Below are positions 48,594 to 58,195 of a DNA stretch of 64,000 bases, piece after piece. The DNA comes from Arachnia rubra (GTDB lineage: Bacteria > Actinomycetota > Actinomycetes > Propionibacteriales > Propionibacteriaceae). The position numbers were made by a program, and so were the translations under genes. The stretch covers positions 3,038,001 through 3,102,000 of the forward strand of contig NZ_AP024463.1 in NCBI RefSeq assembly GCF_019973735.1, read 5' to 3'. The notes beneath the pieces are model-generated. The model saw only the letters and a list, made by a program, of their open reading frames with translations, searched no databases and was not told where the DNA came from. Each line of letters starts with the position of its first letter. Positions within the stretch are counted from its first letter, which is position 1.

Positions 48594-50921
48594 ATGCCTC
48601 CATTCCCCTCAGCCTCCATCCTCGCCTATCCACGCATCGGCCGCGGCCGCGAACTGAAGAAGGCTCTCGAAGCCCGCTGGGCCGACCGGATCAGCGACGC
48701 CGCCCTGCTCGATGCCCAGGCCCAGCTACGCAAGACCAACCTGGCGCGCCTCGTCGAACTCGGACTCGGCGCTTCGGATGCCTCGCTGGCCGACGCGCCG
48801 TCGCTCTACGACCAGGTCCTGGACATCACACTCCTACTCGGGGCGGTCCCGGAGCGCTTCCGCGGCCGCGAAGGCCTCGACCTGTACTTCACGCTGGCAC
48901 GCGGCGACGCGGGGGTGGCGCCGCAGGAAATGACCAAATGGTTCGACACCAACTACCACTACCTCGTCCCCGAGATCGGACCACAGACCCCCATCTCCCT
49001 CACCGACAATACGATCGTCCGGCAGTTCACCGACGCGCTCAGCTGGGGGTACGTCACCCGCCCGGTCCTGGTCGGCCCCGTCACCTATCTTGCGCTCGCG
49101 AAGGCCAGCACAGACGCGCCTAAGGGATTCGATCCGCTCTCCCGGATCGACGAGGTCGTGGCCGCCTACGCGGACGTGCTGCGTGCACTCGCCGCAGCCG
49201 GCGCCCCATGGGTGCAGCTCGACGAACCCGCCCTCGTCTCGGACAACCTCGGGCACCCACGCGCAGAGCTGGCTAAGACAGCAGGACGAGCGTATCGGAC
49301 TCTTGCTGGGGCGCAGGCTGGAGTGGAGCGGCCCGCGATCCTCGTGACGACCCCGTACGGCGACGGCACCGGTGCCGTGGCGGCGCTGGCCGCCTCAGGC
49401 GTCGAGGCCATCCACGTGGACGCGGGGCGCGGTCGGCTGCCGGCTCCGGGTAGCGCCGACCTGTCCGGCGTGACCCTCGTCGTCGGCGCCATCGATGGCC
49501 GCAACATCTGGCGTGCCGACCTCGCCCGGGCACGGGATCTCCTCGATCAGGCCCGCGCGCTCGGGGCCGCGCGGGTTACCGTCGCCACCACGAACTCTCT
49601 GCAGCACGTCCCCCATGACACCGGGCTTGAAACCTGGGACGACGAGGAGCTCGACCGCAACCTCCACGCGTGGCTGGCCTTCGCGGACCAGAAGGTCGGC
49701 GAGGTCGTCACGCTCGCCCGCGGCCTCGACCTGGGCTGGGACGCGGTGGCGAACGAGATCGCCGAGTCCTCCCGGGTGCTCGCCGAGCGCGCCCAGGCGC
49801 CCGGCGTCGTCCGGCCCGAGGTCCGTGAACGCGTCGCGGCCCTGGCGGAGGCGGATCGCCGGCGCGAGGAATTCCCGGCACGCGAGGCCGCGCAGCGCGA
49901 ACGCCTCGACCTGCCGGACCTGCCGACCACGACCATCGGATCTTTCCCGCAGACGAGCGAGATCCGCAGGACCCGCGCGGCCAATGCCCGCGGGGAGCTC
50001 TCCGACGCCGACTACGTCAAGCGGATGAAGGCCGAGATCGCATCGGTCATCAGGCTGCAGGAGGAGATCGGCCTGGATGTCCTGGTCCATGGCGAGGCCG
50101 AGCGCAACGACATGGTCCAGTACTTCGCGGAACTCCTCGACGGCTTTGCCGCGACCCGCAACGGCTGGGTCCAGTCCTATGGCTCGCGCTGCACCCGCCC
50201 GTCGGTCCTGTGGGGAGACGTCGCACGCCCGCAGGCCATGACCGTCGAGTGGGCCACCTACGCGCAATCCCTCACCGACAAGCCCGTCAAGGGCATGCTG
50301 ACGGGACCGGTGACGATCATCGCGTGGTCCTTTCCGCGCAATGACCTGCCGCTTGGACAGGTCGCGGACCAGATCGGGCTGGCCCTGCGCGACGAGGTCG
50401 AGGAGCTTGAGGCTGCGGGCATCGGCGTCATCCAGGTCGACGAACCGGCCCTGCGCGAGCTGCTCCCCCTCGATGCGGCGCACCACGGCGACTACCTGGC
50501 GTGGTCGGTCGGCGCCTTCCGCGCGGCGACGTCCTCCGTGCGGCCAAGCACCCAGATCCACACGCACCTGTGCTATTCGGAGTTCGGGCAGATCATCGAC
50601 GCGATAGCCGGCCTTGATGCGGACGTCACCTCCATCGAGGCCGCCCGCTCCAGGATGGAGGTGCTGCCTGAGCTATCCAGGCACGGCTTCGACCACGGCA
50701 TCGGGCCCGGCATCTGGGACATCCACTCTCCGCGCGTCCCCTCCGTCGAGGAGCTGCGTGAGCTCATCACGCTCGCCGCCGAGTCGGTTCCCGCCGGCCG
50801 TCTGTGGGTGAATCCGGACTGCGGCCTCAAGACCCGCGGCTACGCCGAGACCGAGGCGTCCCTGGCCAATCTCGTCGCCGCAACCCGTGAGGTCCGCGGG
50901 CAACGGGAAACCGGACGCTAG
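48594..50921 (+). CDS. metE: Cobalamin-independent methionine synthase
   Basis: 775 residues from ATG 48594 with AGGAGA upstream. It transfers methyl from methyltetrahydropteroyl-triglutamate to homocysteine, the last step of methionine synthesis. Two-barrel protein: N-terminal SASILAYPRIGRGRELKKALE and MTKWFDTNYHYLVPE, C-terminal TTTIGSFPQTSEIRRTR, VHGEAERNDMVQYFAE and QVDEPALRE. Zinc ligands are HTHLCYSEF (His, Cys), the Glu in HGEAE, and Cys of VNPDCGLKTR. Full length. A single-gene transcript with a strong hairpin behind it. Confidence 0.97.
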   Translation: MPPFPSASILAYPRIGRGRELKKALEARWADRISDAALLDAQAQLRKTNLARLVELGLGASDASLADAPSLYDQVLDITLLLGAVPERFRGREGLDLYFTLARGDAGVAPQEMTKWFDTNYHYLVPEIGPQTPISLTDNTIVRQFTDALSWGYVTRPVLVGPVTYLALAKASTDAPKGFDPLSRIDEVVAAYADVLRALAAAGAPWVQLDEPALVSDNLGHPRAELAKTAGRAYRTLAGAQAGVERPAILVTTPYGDGTGAVAALAASGVEAIHVDAGRGRLPAPGSADLSGVTLVVGAIDGRNIWRADLARARDLLDQARALGAARVTVATTNSLQHVPHDTGLETWDDEELDRNLHAWLAFADQKVGEVVTLARGLDLGWDAVANEIAESSRVLAERAQAPGVVRPEVRERVAALAEADRRREEFPAREAAQRERLDLPDLPTTTIGSFPQTSEIRRTRAANARGELSDADYVKRMKAEIASVIRLQEEIGLDVLVHGEAERNDMVQYFAELLDGFAATRNGWVQSYGSRCTRPSVLWGDVARPQAMTVEWATYAQSLTDKPVKGMLTGPVTIIAWSFPRNDLPLGQVADQIGLALRDEVEELEAAGIGVIQVDEPALRELLPLDAAHHGDYLAWSVGAFRAATSSVRPSTQIHTHLCYSEFGQIIDAIAGLDADVTSIEAARSRMEVLPELSRHGFDHGIGPGIWDIHSPRVPSVEELRELITLAAESVPAGRLWVNPDCGLKTRGYAETEASLANLVAATREVRGQRETGR

Positions 50922-50930
50922 TGTCAAGAA

Positions 50931-50971
50931 AGCTGGGGCGGCGAGACCTGTGGGTCCTCGTCGCCCCGGCT
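50931..50971. terminator. Hairpin between metE and the convergent tRNA-Arg
   Basis: Long stem: AGCTGGGGCGGCGAG on the left pairs (one bulge and G-U type mismatches) with CTCGTCGCCCCGGCT on the right around a short loop. It can serve both directions; the minus-strand side is followed by CTTTCTT. Confidence 0.7.
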
Positions 50972-51036
50972 GAGGAAAACGGAGGCTTTGATGCTGGTCT
51001 TTCAGATCGCTCGGACTGGGTGAGCCGATCTTCACG

Positions 51037-51109
51037 CGCGCTCGGAGGGACTCGAACCCCCAACCTTCTGATCCGTAGTCAGATGCTCTATCCATTAAGC
51101 TACGAGCGC
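51037..51109 (-). tRNA. tRNA-Arg (anticodon ACG)
   Basis: Complete 73-base cloverleaf: acceptor GCGCTCG/CGAGCGC, D arm TAGCTTAATGGATAGAGCA, anticodon stem-loop TCTGACTACGGATCAGA with ACG, T arm GGGGGTTCGAGTCCCTC, discriminator G. The CCA end is not encoded. ACG would be modified to ICG to read CGU/CGC/CGA. Confidence 0.97.
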
Positions 51110-51196
51110 TTGGGCGAGAGGTAACTATACGCGCCCCCAGGACGCTTGGCAAAACCCCCGGACGCCAGCAGCGAAAGCACATACCACCCGGAAACC

Positions 51197-51228
51197 CTGT
51201 GCCCCGCCGGCGAACCGACGGGGCACAG
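51197..51228 (-). terminator. Terminator of the beta-helix gene
   Basis: CTGTGCCCCG and CGGGGCACAG form a perfect 10-bp outer stem extended inward by CGG/CCG, only 18 bases beyond the stop at 51247, followed on the minus strand by GGTTTCC. Confidence 0.75.
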
Positions 51229-51246
51229 ACAGGGGTCTAGCGAATG

Positions 51247-53325
51247 TCAGCCGCCAGCCTTCATCATGGGGTTGAGGAGGGCACCCCGGTTAACGGGCGT
51301 CCCGGCCTTGACACTCTGGCCGCTCGGGTCGATCGCCTTGGCGACGTCCTCCGGCAGCGGCTTGCCTGAGTTCTCGGCGGGGCTGCCGGCCTTGATGGTG
51401 TAGTCGCTCTTCTTGTAGTCGTTGTTGTTCCCGGCCTCCGACACGAAGTACGGATTCTCCTGACGCGACCCGAAGGTGTCGAGCGAGTTCGCGTCCCGTC
51501 CGTCAATGCTGGAGCTGACCCGGGAGTCCTTGGAGATCTCAGCCGCGGACTTGTAGACCTGATCTATGGGATTGCCACCCGGGTAGTCCCACGTGAACAG
51601 CCCCGGCTCATTCTGCTGGCTGCTGCGGTAGTACGCGTTGTAGTCGAATCCCTTGAACATGTCGTTGGTGGTGACGACGGTGCCATCCTGGTTGGTGGCG
51701 CCAGTGGTGCGCACCGGATAGGCGTAATAGGGCTCGCTGCCGTCATTCGACACCCAGGCGCGGGACGAGATGATGTTGTTGTACATCTCAATGTTCTTCA
51801 GATCCCACGGCAGCTTCTTGCTCATCGACCATTTCTCCGGGCTATTGCATTTGCCATCGGAGAAACTGTTGCAGCCATTGATGCGTGTATCTTCGAACAA
51901 TTCGAATGGCTGGAATGTGCGCGATATCGAATTGTTGTAGACCTTGACATCATTGCTGCTGGAGATGCCGATTCCCTTGCCGCTGCCCTCGATGATATTC
52001 GAGGCGATGACGCCACTGCCGGACACCTCGTAGAAGATGGCGTGCGGCACATTGGTGAAGAAGTTCCCCGTCACCGTCGTGTTGATGCACCCCTCATCAC
52101 ACCAGAAGGACGGAGCACGGTATTCCTTCGCATTGGCGGCGTCCGAGGAGTCACGGCCCAGCTGCGAGTAGTCGACGATGTTGTCACGGAAGGAGAAGTT
52201 CTCTATGTGCGTGACCTTGATGTCCGAGACGGTGCAGAAGGCCTTGCACACCGTCCCACGAGCCTCGAAACCCGCGGCATTGTTGTTCGTGAAGGTGTTG
52301 CCCTCATACGAGGAGCCGTGCGCCTTGTTCGCTCCGGCACCATTGGCCCCGTTGTCGATGAACGTGTTGCCGACAACGCGCGTCCCCTCAGCCTGGTCGA
52401 GGTTGAGTCCGATGGTTGAGCTCTGGGCGAAGATCGAGTCCTGCACCACGGAGTTCGCCTGGTTGACCGACGCCGCCGAGGTGCCGTTGAGACCTGGGTA
52501 TTTCACGCTGTCGAAGCCCCACTCCTGGACGGGGGCGTACTGGGAGACGTTGATGCCCTTCCAGGCGAAATTCGCACCCACAGACGTGAAAGCCCGCGGC
52601 CGCTCGGAGATCTCGGTGGTGCCCGCCGTCGGGTCGGAGCCGACGTAGTAGGTGATCTCGTCCTCCGCGCCGTAGTTCAGGCCGGCCTTGTTGTTCTTCG
52701 GGTCTTTCGCCGTGGTCGGCGTCTTGTCCTCGACGAAGAAGGTACCCTCCGTGACCTCCTCCTTGGACGCGACCTGGCGGAGTGGCTTGTCATTGATGAA
52801 GACCTGTTCGGGATAGGCGGCCAGACCCTCCACGCTGGGATCAACATTGACTGTGCAGACATGGCACATATTGTTGAATTTGCCCGTGGTCTTCCAGGCT
52901 TTACCGTCCTTCGCCCACTGCGAACCCTCGACGACATCACTGCCCTTCAGCCACACCTCGGCATGAGGCGCCGCCTGAATTGTCAGGTTCGGCTTGTTGA
53001 CGAAGAAATGGGCCTCACGATAGACACCACTCTTGACGACGATGGTGTAGCCATCGCTGGCCTTTTTCACCGCGTCGCCGATATTGCGAAGGGGCGCGGC
53101 CTCGGTTCCAGGATTGCTGTCACTGCCGTCCGTCGCCACCCACAGGACATTGCTGTCCGGGACAGGATAATTCGTATCCTTGAACTGATAGACACTGTTG
53201 AGGCGATCTGCCGCCTGAGCCTCCGGGACAGCATGCACCATCAGGCCCCCACCTCCCAGAGCAAGAGCCATGGCCGCAGCGATCATCCCTCGTGGAAACC
53301 GTCCACGTAGCTTCTCACGCAACAT
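51247..53325 (-). CDS. Secreted right-handed beta-helix protein (polysaccharide lyase-like)
   Basis: 692 residues. Signal peptide: basic start, hydrophobic MIAAAMALALGGGGLMVHAV and cleavage near AQA-AD. Then a DUF1565-like entry motif (ATDGSDSNPGTEAAPLRNIG) and many PbH1-type turns (VVQDSIFAQSSTIGLNL, VVGNTFIDNG, YEGNTFTNNN, VTGNFFTNVPHAIFYEVSG, VIASNIIEGSGKGIGISS). Several cysteine pairs (MCHVC, VCKAFC, WCDEGC) suggest disulfides. No cell-wall sorting signal at the C-terminus, so it is probably released. Substrate is likely a polysaccharide. Upstream DNA is markedly AT-rich. Confidence 0.85.
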   Translation of the reverse strand: MLREKLRGRFPRGMIAAAMALALGGGGLMVHAVPEAQAADRLNSVYQFKDTNYPVPDSNVLWVATDGSDSNPGTEAAPLRNIGDAVKKASDGYTIVVKSGVYREAHFFVNKPNLTIQAAPHAEVWLKGSDVVEGSQWAKDGKAWKTTGKFNNMCHVCTVNVDPSVEGLAAYPEQVFINDKPLRQVASKEEVTEGTFFVEDKTPTTAKDPKNNKAGLNYGAEDEITYYVGSDPTAGTTEISERPRAFTSVGANFAWKGINVSQYAPVQEWGFDSVKYPGLNGTSAASVNQANSVVQDSIFAQSSTIGLNLDQAEGTRVVGNTFIDNGANGAGANKAHGSSYEGNTFTNNNAAGFEARGTVCKAFCTVSDIKVTHIENFSFRDNIVDYSQLGRDSSDAANAKEYRAPSFWCDEGCINTTVTGNFFTNVPHAIFYEVSGSGVIASNIIEGSGKGIGISSSNDVKVYNNSISRTFQPFELFEDTRINGCNSFSDGKCNSPEKWSMSKKLPWDLKNIEMYNNIISSRAWVSNDGSEPYYAYPVRTTGATNQDGTVVTTNDMFKGFDYNAYYRSSQQNEPGLFTWDYPGGNPIDQVYKSAAEISKDSRVSSSIDGRDANSLDTFGSRQENPYFVSEAGNNNDYKKSDYTIKAGSPAENSGKPLPEDVAKAIDPSGQSVKAGTPVNRGALLNPMMKAGG

Positions 53326-53656
53326 ACATTCTTCCCACCTTTCCGGTTACGCATGAGACCCACTTCATTTGGCAGTCAATGTCATATAGATTTCATATTC
53401 AGCATCGAATTACACACAGCCATGAATGAATCTCATATATTTGCTTTTGCTAACTTTACTCTATCATGCGACAGGTTCACCCCTCAGAAACTACCCATTC
53501 AGCACCCAATATTCCGGGTCAGATATATCACAAAGAAATCTATCTGAACCACCAAGAAGAAATCAGATTATGCCGGCATGGACAACGCTAAACAGCAGCA
53601 AGTACAATGTGGCCAACCGACCAGCGCAGGCCACCAAAAACTCAGAGGAGAGCATC
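53326..53656. other. AT-rich divergent intergenic region
   Basis: 331 bases between the beta-helix gene (minus) and the ankyrin gene (plus), far poorer in GC than anything nearby (runs such as TCATATAGATTTCATATTC and ATATTTGCTTTTGCTAAC). No gene supported. It should contain two divergent promoters, and the unusual composition suggests binding by a nucleoid protein or acquired DNA. Confidence 0.6.
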
Positions 53657-54733
53657 ATGCCTCAATTAAGCAATATCCTTCCCGCTGGAATCGCGGATCT
53701 TCTAGCCAGCGGCGACCTCGAAAAGATATCCGCAGACCTCTCACACTGCCAGGTCGGAGCCCGGGAAGATGATTACTATCAGAAGTCTCTACTACATTTC
53801 ACTCCGTGTCCCGACGAGGTGGTGAAATGGCTCGTCGAGCGTGGCGAGGACATCAACGCAGAGGACAGGTACGGCGATCGCCCTCTACACACCCGTGCCG
53901 CCCGGCAGACGGAACAGATCCCACTGCTGCTGAGCCTGGGAGCCGACGTCGATGCCTCCGATCACCATGGCAGAACCGCTCTGCACACAGCCGCTGAGCT
54001 ACATTCCCTGGAGGCCATAGAATTTCTCCTTGCCGCTGGCGCGGATGCCACTCGGCGTGCGAGCGGATGGCCCGTGGAGGGCTACAGCGCCATTACCTTT
54101 GTGCTGCGTAGCGGGGAAACCTATCTGGCCAGGTGGATGCTCCCCGTCGTCGAGCGGCTCATGGCTGCTGGGGCTCAGCTCACCGGCGAAGAGGCCTCCC
54201 TGCTCAGACCCATCGGCAAGGATTTCCAGCGCGCCCTCGCCTGCGGTCATCGCGGCGAGGCGCTCGACGCAACCAGCGAGGCTCTGGATCGCCTATTCGA
54301 GATCTGCGAGGTTCCGCCCGTCGCTCCGATCCATATCCACGACGGGGTAAGTCGCATTGATGTGCCGCAGGGGACGTGGAGGCAGGCGTACAGCGCCTTG
54401 TGGGATTCGCTTGTGCCTGGGTCGGGACGCGCAGCTACCGCTCAAGGAGAGGTGATCCGCATCAGCGGAAAGATCGGGAACGAGATTCTCGGCAACGGTG
54501 GGGGCAACTGGGATGATGCCTACGATGCCCTGGCTGAGGGAATGTGCGACATCCTCGCCTCAGGAACGCCGCTGCCCCGAGAACAGCTCACAGAGGCAAA
54601 CGACCTAACAGATGTCCTGATGCAGGGGATCATAGATGAGCATGCCGTCAACCGCGTCAGTGAACTCGCCGTCGCCTGGGTCGCGCTGAACCCGGATCCG
54701 ATTCCGAATCCCCTGCCTGATGTCGGGCGGTAA
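53657..54733 (+). CDS. Ankyrin-repeat protein
   Basis: 358 residues from ATG 53657, behind GAGGAGAG; upstream in-frame starts lie in the AT-rich region. Ankyrin repeats at about residues 35-140: DEVVKWLVERGEDINAEDRYGDRPLH, QIPLLLSLGADVDASDHHGRTALH, SLEAIEFLLAAGADATRRA. The C-terminal 200 residues match no family I know. No signal peptide. Bacterial ankyrin proteins mediate protein contacts; some act as immunity or antitoxin partners. No obvious partner here. Confidence 0.85.
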   Translation: MPQLSNILPAGIADLLASGDLEKISADLSHCQVGAREDDYYQKSLLHFTPCPDEVVKWLVERGEDINAEDRYGDRPLHTRAARQTEQIPLLLSLGADVDASDHHGRTALHTAAELHSLEAIEFLLAAGADATRRASGWPVEGYSAITFVLRSGETYLARWMLPVVERLMAAGAQLTGEEASLLRPIGKDFQRALACGHRGEALDATSEALDRLFEICEVPPVAPIHIHDGVSRIDVPQGTWRQAYSALWDSLVPGSGRAATAQGEVIRISGKIGNEILGNGGGNWDDAYDALAEGMCDILASGTPLPREQLTEANDLTDVLMQGIIDEHAVNRVSELAVAWVALNPDPIPNPLPDVGR

Positions 54734-54794
54734 CCTGACACCAGGCAAGGTGCGCTTCCCGCCCGATAGACGAATAGAAGAAATAGAGATGAAA

Positions 54795-54822
54795 AGGTCC
54801 CCGGTCCTGCGACCGGGGACCT
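54795..54822 (-). terminator. Terminator of tRNA-Ser(GCT)
   Basis: Perfect 12-bp stem (AGGTCCCCGGTC / GACCGGGGACCT) with a 4-base loop; on the minus strand it is followed by TTTTCATCTC. It lies 16 bases beyond the tRNA 3' end and may also stop the ankyrin transcript. Confidence 0.9.
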
Positions 54823-54838
54823 GGGCTGAACACCTCAG

Positions 54839-54928
54839 CGGAGGTGGCGGGATTTGAACCCGCGATGGGATTAAGTCCCAAACCCGCTTAGCAGGCGGGC
54901 GCCATAGACCGGACTAGGCGACACCTCC
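54839..54928 (-). tRNA. tRNA-Ser (anticodon GCT)
   Basis: 90-base tRNA with acceptor GGAGGTG/CACCTCC-type ends, anticodon loop CTGCTAA inside CCCGC...GCGGG, the long variable arm of serine tRNAs, T arm GCGGGTTCAAATCCCGC and discriminator G. CCA not encoded. Confidence 0.97.
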
Positions 54929-55056
54929 ATGTAGGCCCAAAGCCTAGCCGAGGCACGACGGCACCAGCAAATGGGGTTCTGGCCTGCTGGGTGACTGTCA
55001 TCCATTCATCCGACTGGCAAGTACACTGAGCCGCAGTATGGAAGGGAGGACGTGTC

Positions 55057-56934
55057 TTGTCCGACAGCAAGAGGTTCCCACGGATCTACCGCGGCGGTAA
55101 CCCCGGACGCCAGCGCGACGACGTCACACACGAGTTCAGCGACGAGTCCGAAGCCGAGCGAACCTCCATCCGTCCACACAAGACACCATCCGGCAACAGC
55201 AGCCGGAAGTCCTCCACATCCCGGAGGAAGCCCAAAGACTCCGCCAGAGATTCGCAGAGCAGGAAGACCGCCTCGTCGGCTTCGCGTGACGGCAGCAGCA
55301 AGACGAGGTCGTCCAAGGACAGCGACCACAAAACCACCCCCAAGCACGCTGCCGGCGCGAAAGGACCATGGCACGACTCCTTCCGCCGCAGCGCCGCCCT
55401 AACCGCAGCCAGCGCAGTCCTGCCCGGAGTCGGCCTACTAGGTGCCAAGTCTCGCTGGGCCAAGATCCTGGGAATCCTGATCCCATCAGGCTTCCTACTG
55501 CTCCTGGTGCTGCTGGCCTGGCAGGCCATCACGAACACGAAAAGGGTCCTGGGGTGGGTGGCCAGCCCCAAGGCGCTGGTCGTCATCATGATGGCCCTGA
55601 TCATCGGTGCCATAGGGCTGCCTCTGCTGATCGCCACGACCCACCTGCTGACCAGGCCACGCGGCCTGGAGATGGCGAAACGAGGCATCGGGGCCGGCCT
55701 GGTCGTCGCCCTCACCTTCGTCACCTCAGCACCCCTAGCAGTCGGCGCCCGCTACACCCTGTCACAACTGGATCTGCTGAGTAAGGTCTTCCGCGAAGGC
55801 CCTGCGCCTGGCCAGCCCACCATCGACCCGGGAGCGGCTAATCCGTGGGAGAACACCCCTCGCGTGAACATCCTGCTGCTCGGCGCCGATAGCACGGGCA
55901 GCCGCATCGCCGACAACAAGGGCAGCTATATTCCCCGCACTGACACCATCATGGTGGCCTCCATCAACACCTCGACGGGCGACACCGCCCTGATCCAGAT
56001 CCCCAGGAATGTGCAGCACACGCCATTCCCGGCGGGCAGCAAGCTGGAGCAGCTGTTCCCCCGTGGTTTCCGGGGGGCCGGAAACGAGCAGGAATGGTTC
56101 GTCAACGCTATCTGGGAACGGACCGTCAGCGGGGACATGCCGCAGATGGCCGAGGCCGTCTCCTCAGCCCCCTATCCCGGCGCGGAAGCCCTCAAACAGG
56201 GAGTGGAAGGCATCACCGGACTCCACATGGACTACTTCGCGCTAGTGAACATCGACGGCCTACAGGCTCTGATCGACGCCATGGGCGGGGTCAGGCTGAA
56301 CGTCAACCGGAAGCTCCCCATCGGTGGCGACCATTCCACCGGGGCCAGGCCCCACGCCTGGCTGGATTCCGGCCCCGACCAGCTCCTCGACGGCTATCAC
56401 GCCATGTGGTACGCCCGCAGCCGCTTCGACTCCAGCGACTATGACCGCATGGCCCGACAGTCCTGCCTGGTCAATGCAGTCATTAAACAGGCAAATCCAA
56501 CGACGATGGCCACCTCCTACGAGGCCATCGCCCAGGCCTCCTCGGAGATGGTAATGACCGACATCCCCCGGAACGTGGTGGAGCCGCTGACGGGACTGGC
56601 TTTGAAGGTCAAGGACGGCAATGTCTCACGGCTGGCCTTCGTGGATGGCAACCACGGCTTCATCTACGGCAACCCAGACTTCGCTGAGATGCGCAGGACC
56701 GTGCAGTCGGTCATCGACCCGTCCTCGGTCGCGAATGAGCCGACAGACAGCAGCACAAGCGCAGCGCCCACATCCTCTGCGGCTCCCAGCACGGCCAAGC
56801 CGTCAGCAACCTCGACTGCCCCATCCCAGCCTGCCCAGACCAACCCACAGCAACCCTCGGGCGCACCGTCGGCATCTGAGTCCCCGGCTGGGGAACAGGT
56901 GTCGGATGCCTGCGCCTATCATCCCGAGGGGTGA
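55057..56934 (+). CDS. LytR-CpsA-Psr (LCP) family cell-wall ligase
   Basis: 625 residues from TTG 55057 with GGGAGGA upstream. Ser/Lys/Arg-rich cytoplasmic N-terminus (1-125), three TM helices (about 140-235: IPSGFLLLLVLLAW, ALVVIMMALIIGAIGLPLLI, GAGLVVALTFVTSAPLAV), then the LCP domain with RVNILLLGADSTG, RTDTIMVASI, DTALIQIPRNVQ, GLHMDYFALVNIDGLQALIDAMGGV and GYHAMWYARSRFDSSDYDRMARQ. LCP enzymes move glycopolymers from lipid carriers to peptidoglycan. The Ser/Thr/Pro-rich tail (710-bp end) is a wall-spanning linker. Three TM helices rather than one is typical of some actinobacterial members. Confidence 0.92.
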   Translation: MSDSKRFPRIYRGGNPGRQRDDVTHEFSDESEAERTSIRPHKTPSGNSSRKSSTSRRKPKDSARDSQSRKTASSASRDGSSKTRSSKDSDHKTTPKHAAGAKGPWHDSFRRSAALTAASAVLPGVGLLGAKSRWAKILGILIPSGFLLLLVLLAWQAITNTKRVLGWVASPKALVVIMMALIIGAIGLPLLIATTHLLTRPRGLEMAKRGIGAGLVVALTFVTSAPLAVGARYTLSQLDLLSKVFREGPAPGQPTIDPGAANPWENTPRVNILLLGADSTGSRIADNKGSYIPRTDTIMVASINTSTGDTALIQIPRNVQHTPFPAGSKLEQLFPRGFRGAGNEQEWFVNAIWERTVSGDMPQMAEAVSSAPYPGAEALKQGVEGITGLHMDYFALVNIDGLQALIDAMGGVRLNVNRKLPIGGDHSTGARPHAWLDSGPDQLLDGYHAMWYARSRFDSSDYDRMARQSCLVNAVIKQANPTTMATSYEAIAQASSEMVMTDIPRNVVEPLTGLALKVKDGNVSRLAFVDGNHGFIYGNPDFAEMRRTVQSVIDPSSVANEPTDSSTSAAPTSSAAPSTAKPSATSTAPSQPAQTNPQQPSGAPSASESPAGEQVSDACAYHPEG

Positions 56935-56977
56935 GGCTAGGAACAGGGGACGTTCTCTGAGCTGTGGCTGTGCGTGG

Positions 56978-57062
56978 CGGCGAGAGTGGGATTCGAACCC
57001 ACGGAGAGTTGCCCCTCGGCCGCTTTCAAGGCGGCTGCACTAGTCCACTATGCGATCTCGCC
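56978..57062 (-). tRNA. tRNA-Ser (anticodon TGA)
   Basis: 85-base tRNA: acceptor GGCGAGA/TCTCGCC, anticodon loop CTTGAAA within GCCGC...GCGGC, long variable arm, T arm GTGGGTTCGAATCCCAC, discriminator G, no encoded CCA. Reads UCA/UCG. Confidence 0.97.
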
Positions 57063-57146
57063 GTGCGGGTTGTGTCCGCGTCGACCATCCTAGCCGGTTG
57101 GCGGCGAGGTGGCCGAATCGTCCGGTATGCCGATTGATCCGCGACA

Positions 57147-58076
57147 ATGGTGGCCATGCCTCCGAAGTCGCCGCTCCCACCTCGGCATGGGTTGCAGGCT
57201 GCGTGGGTGCGGACCCTGGATCGTGGGGCGCCCGCGCCGTGGGTGACGATGCGGGAGTTTCTGCTCGACAAGCTGGGGCCGGGTCGTGACTCGGTCGATC
57301 CGATGCTGGCGCGCGGCGATTTCGTCGACGAGCATGGCGTCCCGTGGCGGGGCGATGAGCCGTACCGGCCGAACACCTTCATCTGGTTCCACCGGGAGCT
57401 GCGGCCGGAGGCGGAGGTGCCGGGGCTGCTGGAGGTGCTGCACCGCGACGAGCGGATCGTGGTGTTCGACAAGCCGCATTTCCTGTCCACCATCCCGCGG
57501 GGACGGCATGTGCTGCAGAGCGCCGTCGTCCGGGGACGGGCGGCGACGGGCCTGCCGGAGTTGTCGGCGGCGCATCGTCTCGACCGCGGCACGGCTGGGG
57601 TGCTGCTGATGACCGCGCAGCGGCGGTGGCGGTCGGCGTACCAGGACGTGTTCGCGCGCCGCGAGGTGCGCAAAGTCTACGAAGCCATCGCCCCGTTCGA
57701 CCCGGACGCCAGCTTCCCGCAGGTGGTGCGGTCGCATCTGGTCAAGCGGGTCGGGGTGCTGCAGGCCGAAGTCCTGGACCTGCCGCCAAACTCGGAGACG
57801 TGGATCGACGTGATCGAGGTGCGTGGTTCCTGGGCGCGCTACGAGGTGCGTCCGCTCACGGGCAGGACGCACCAGATCCGCGCCCACTTCAACCAGCTCG
57901 GACTACCGCTGCTAGGGGATCCGCTCTACCCGGAAGTCGCGGACGTGGGCATCGATGACTTCGGCACCCCGCTGCGCCTGCTGGCCCGGGAGCTGTCCTT
58001 CACCGACCCGGTCGACGGCAGCCCGCGCCATTTCGTTTCAGCCCGGCAGCTGGCCTGGCCAGAGGACCCCATCTGA
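57147..58076 (+). CDS. RluA-family rRNA/tRNA pseudouridine synthase
   Basis: 309 residues from ATG 57147 (ATG 57156 equally possible, neither with a clear ribosome-binding site). The catalytic motif is LSAAHRLDRGTAGVLLM, with the aspartate in HRLDRGT. Other family blocks: RIVVFDKPHFLSTIPRG, REVRKVYEAIA, YEVRPLTGRTHQIRAHFNQLGLPLLGDPLYP. An N-terminal segment of about 80 residues precedes the catalytic domain. Which uridine is modified cannot be told. Confidence 0.92.
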   Translation: MVAMPPKSPLPPRHGLQAAWVRTLDRGAPAPWVTMREFLLDKLGPGRDSVDPMLARGDFVDEHGVPWRGDEPYRPNTFIWFHRELRPEAEVPGLLEVLHRDERIVVFDKPHFLSTIPRGRHVLQSAVVRGRAATGLPELSAAHRLDRGTAGVLLMTAQRRWRSAYQDVFARREVRKVYEAIAPFDPDASFPQVVRSHLVKRVGVLQAEVLDLPPNSETWIDVIEVRGSWARYEVRPLTGRTHQIRAHFNQLGLPLLGDPLYPEVADVGIDDFGTPLRLLARELSFTDPVDGSPRHFVSARQLAWPEDPI

Positions 58077-58195
58077 AACCGTCGATTCAATCAATCCCCT
58101 GAAGGGGCGCGCTCTGATGGCGGCTCTTGAGCACGGTCCCTGTGGCTCCTGTGGCCAGCGGCAATCCGTAGGAGGTGCCGACGACCCGCAGCAGG

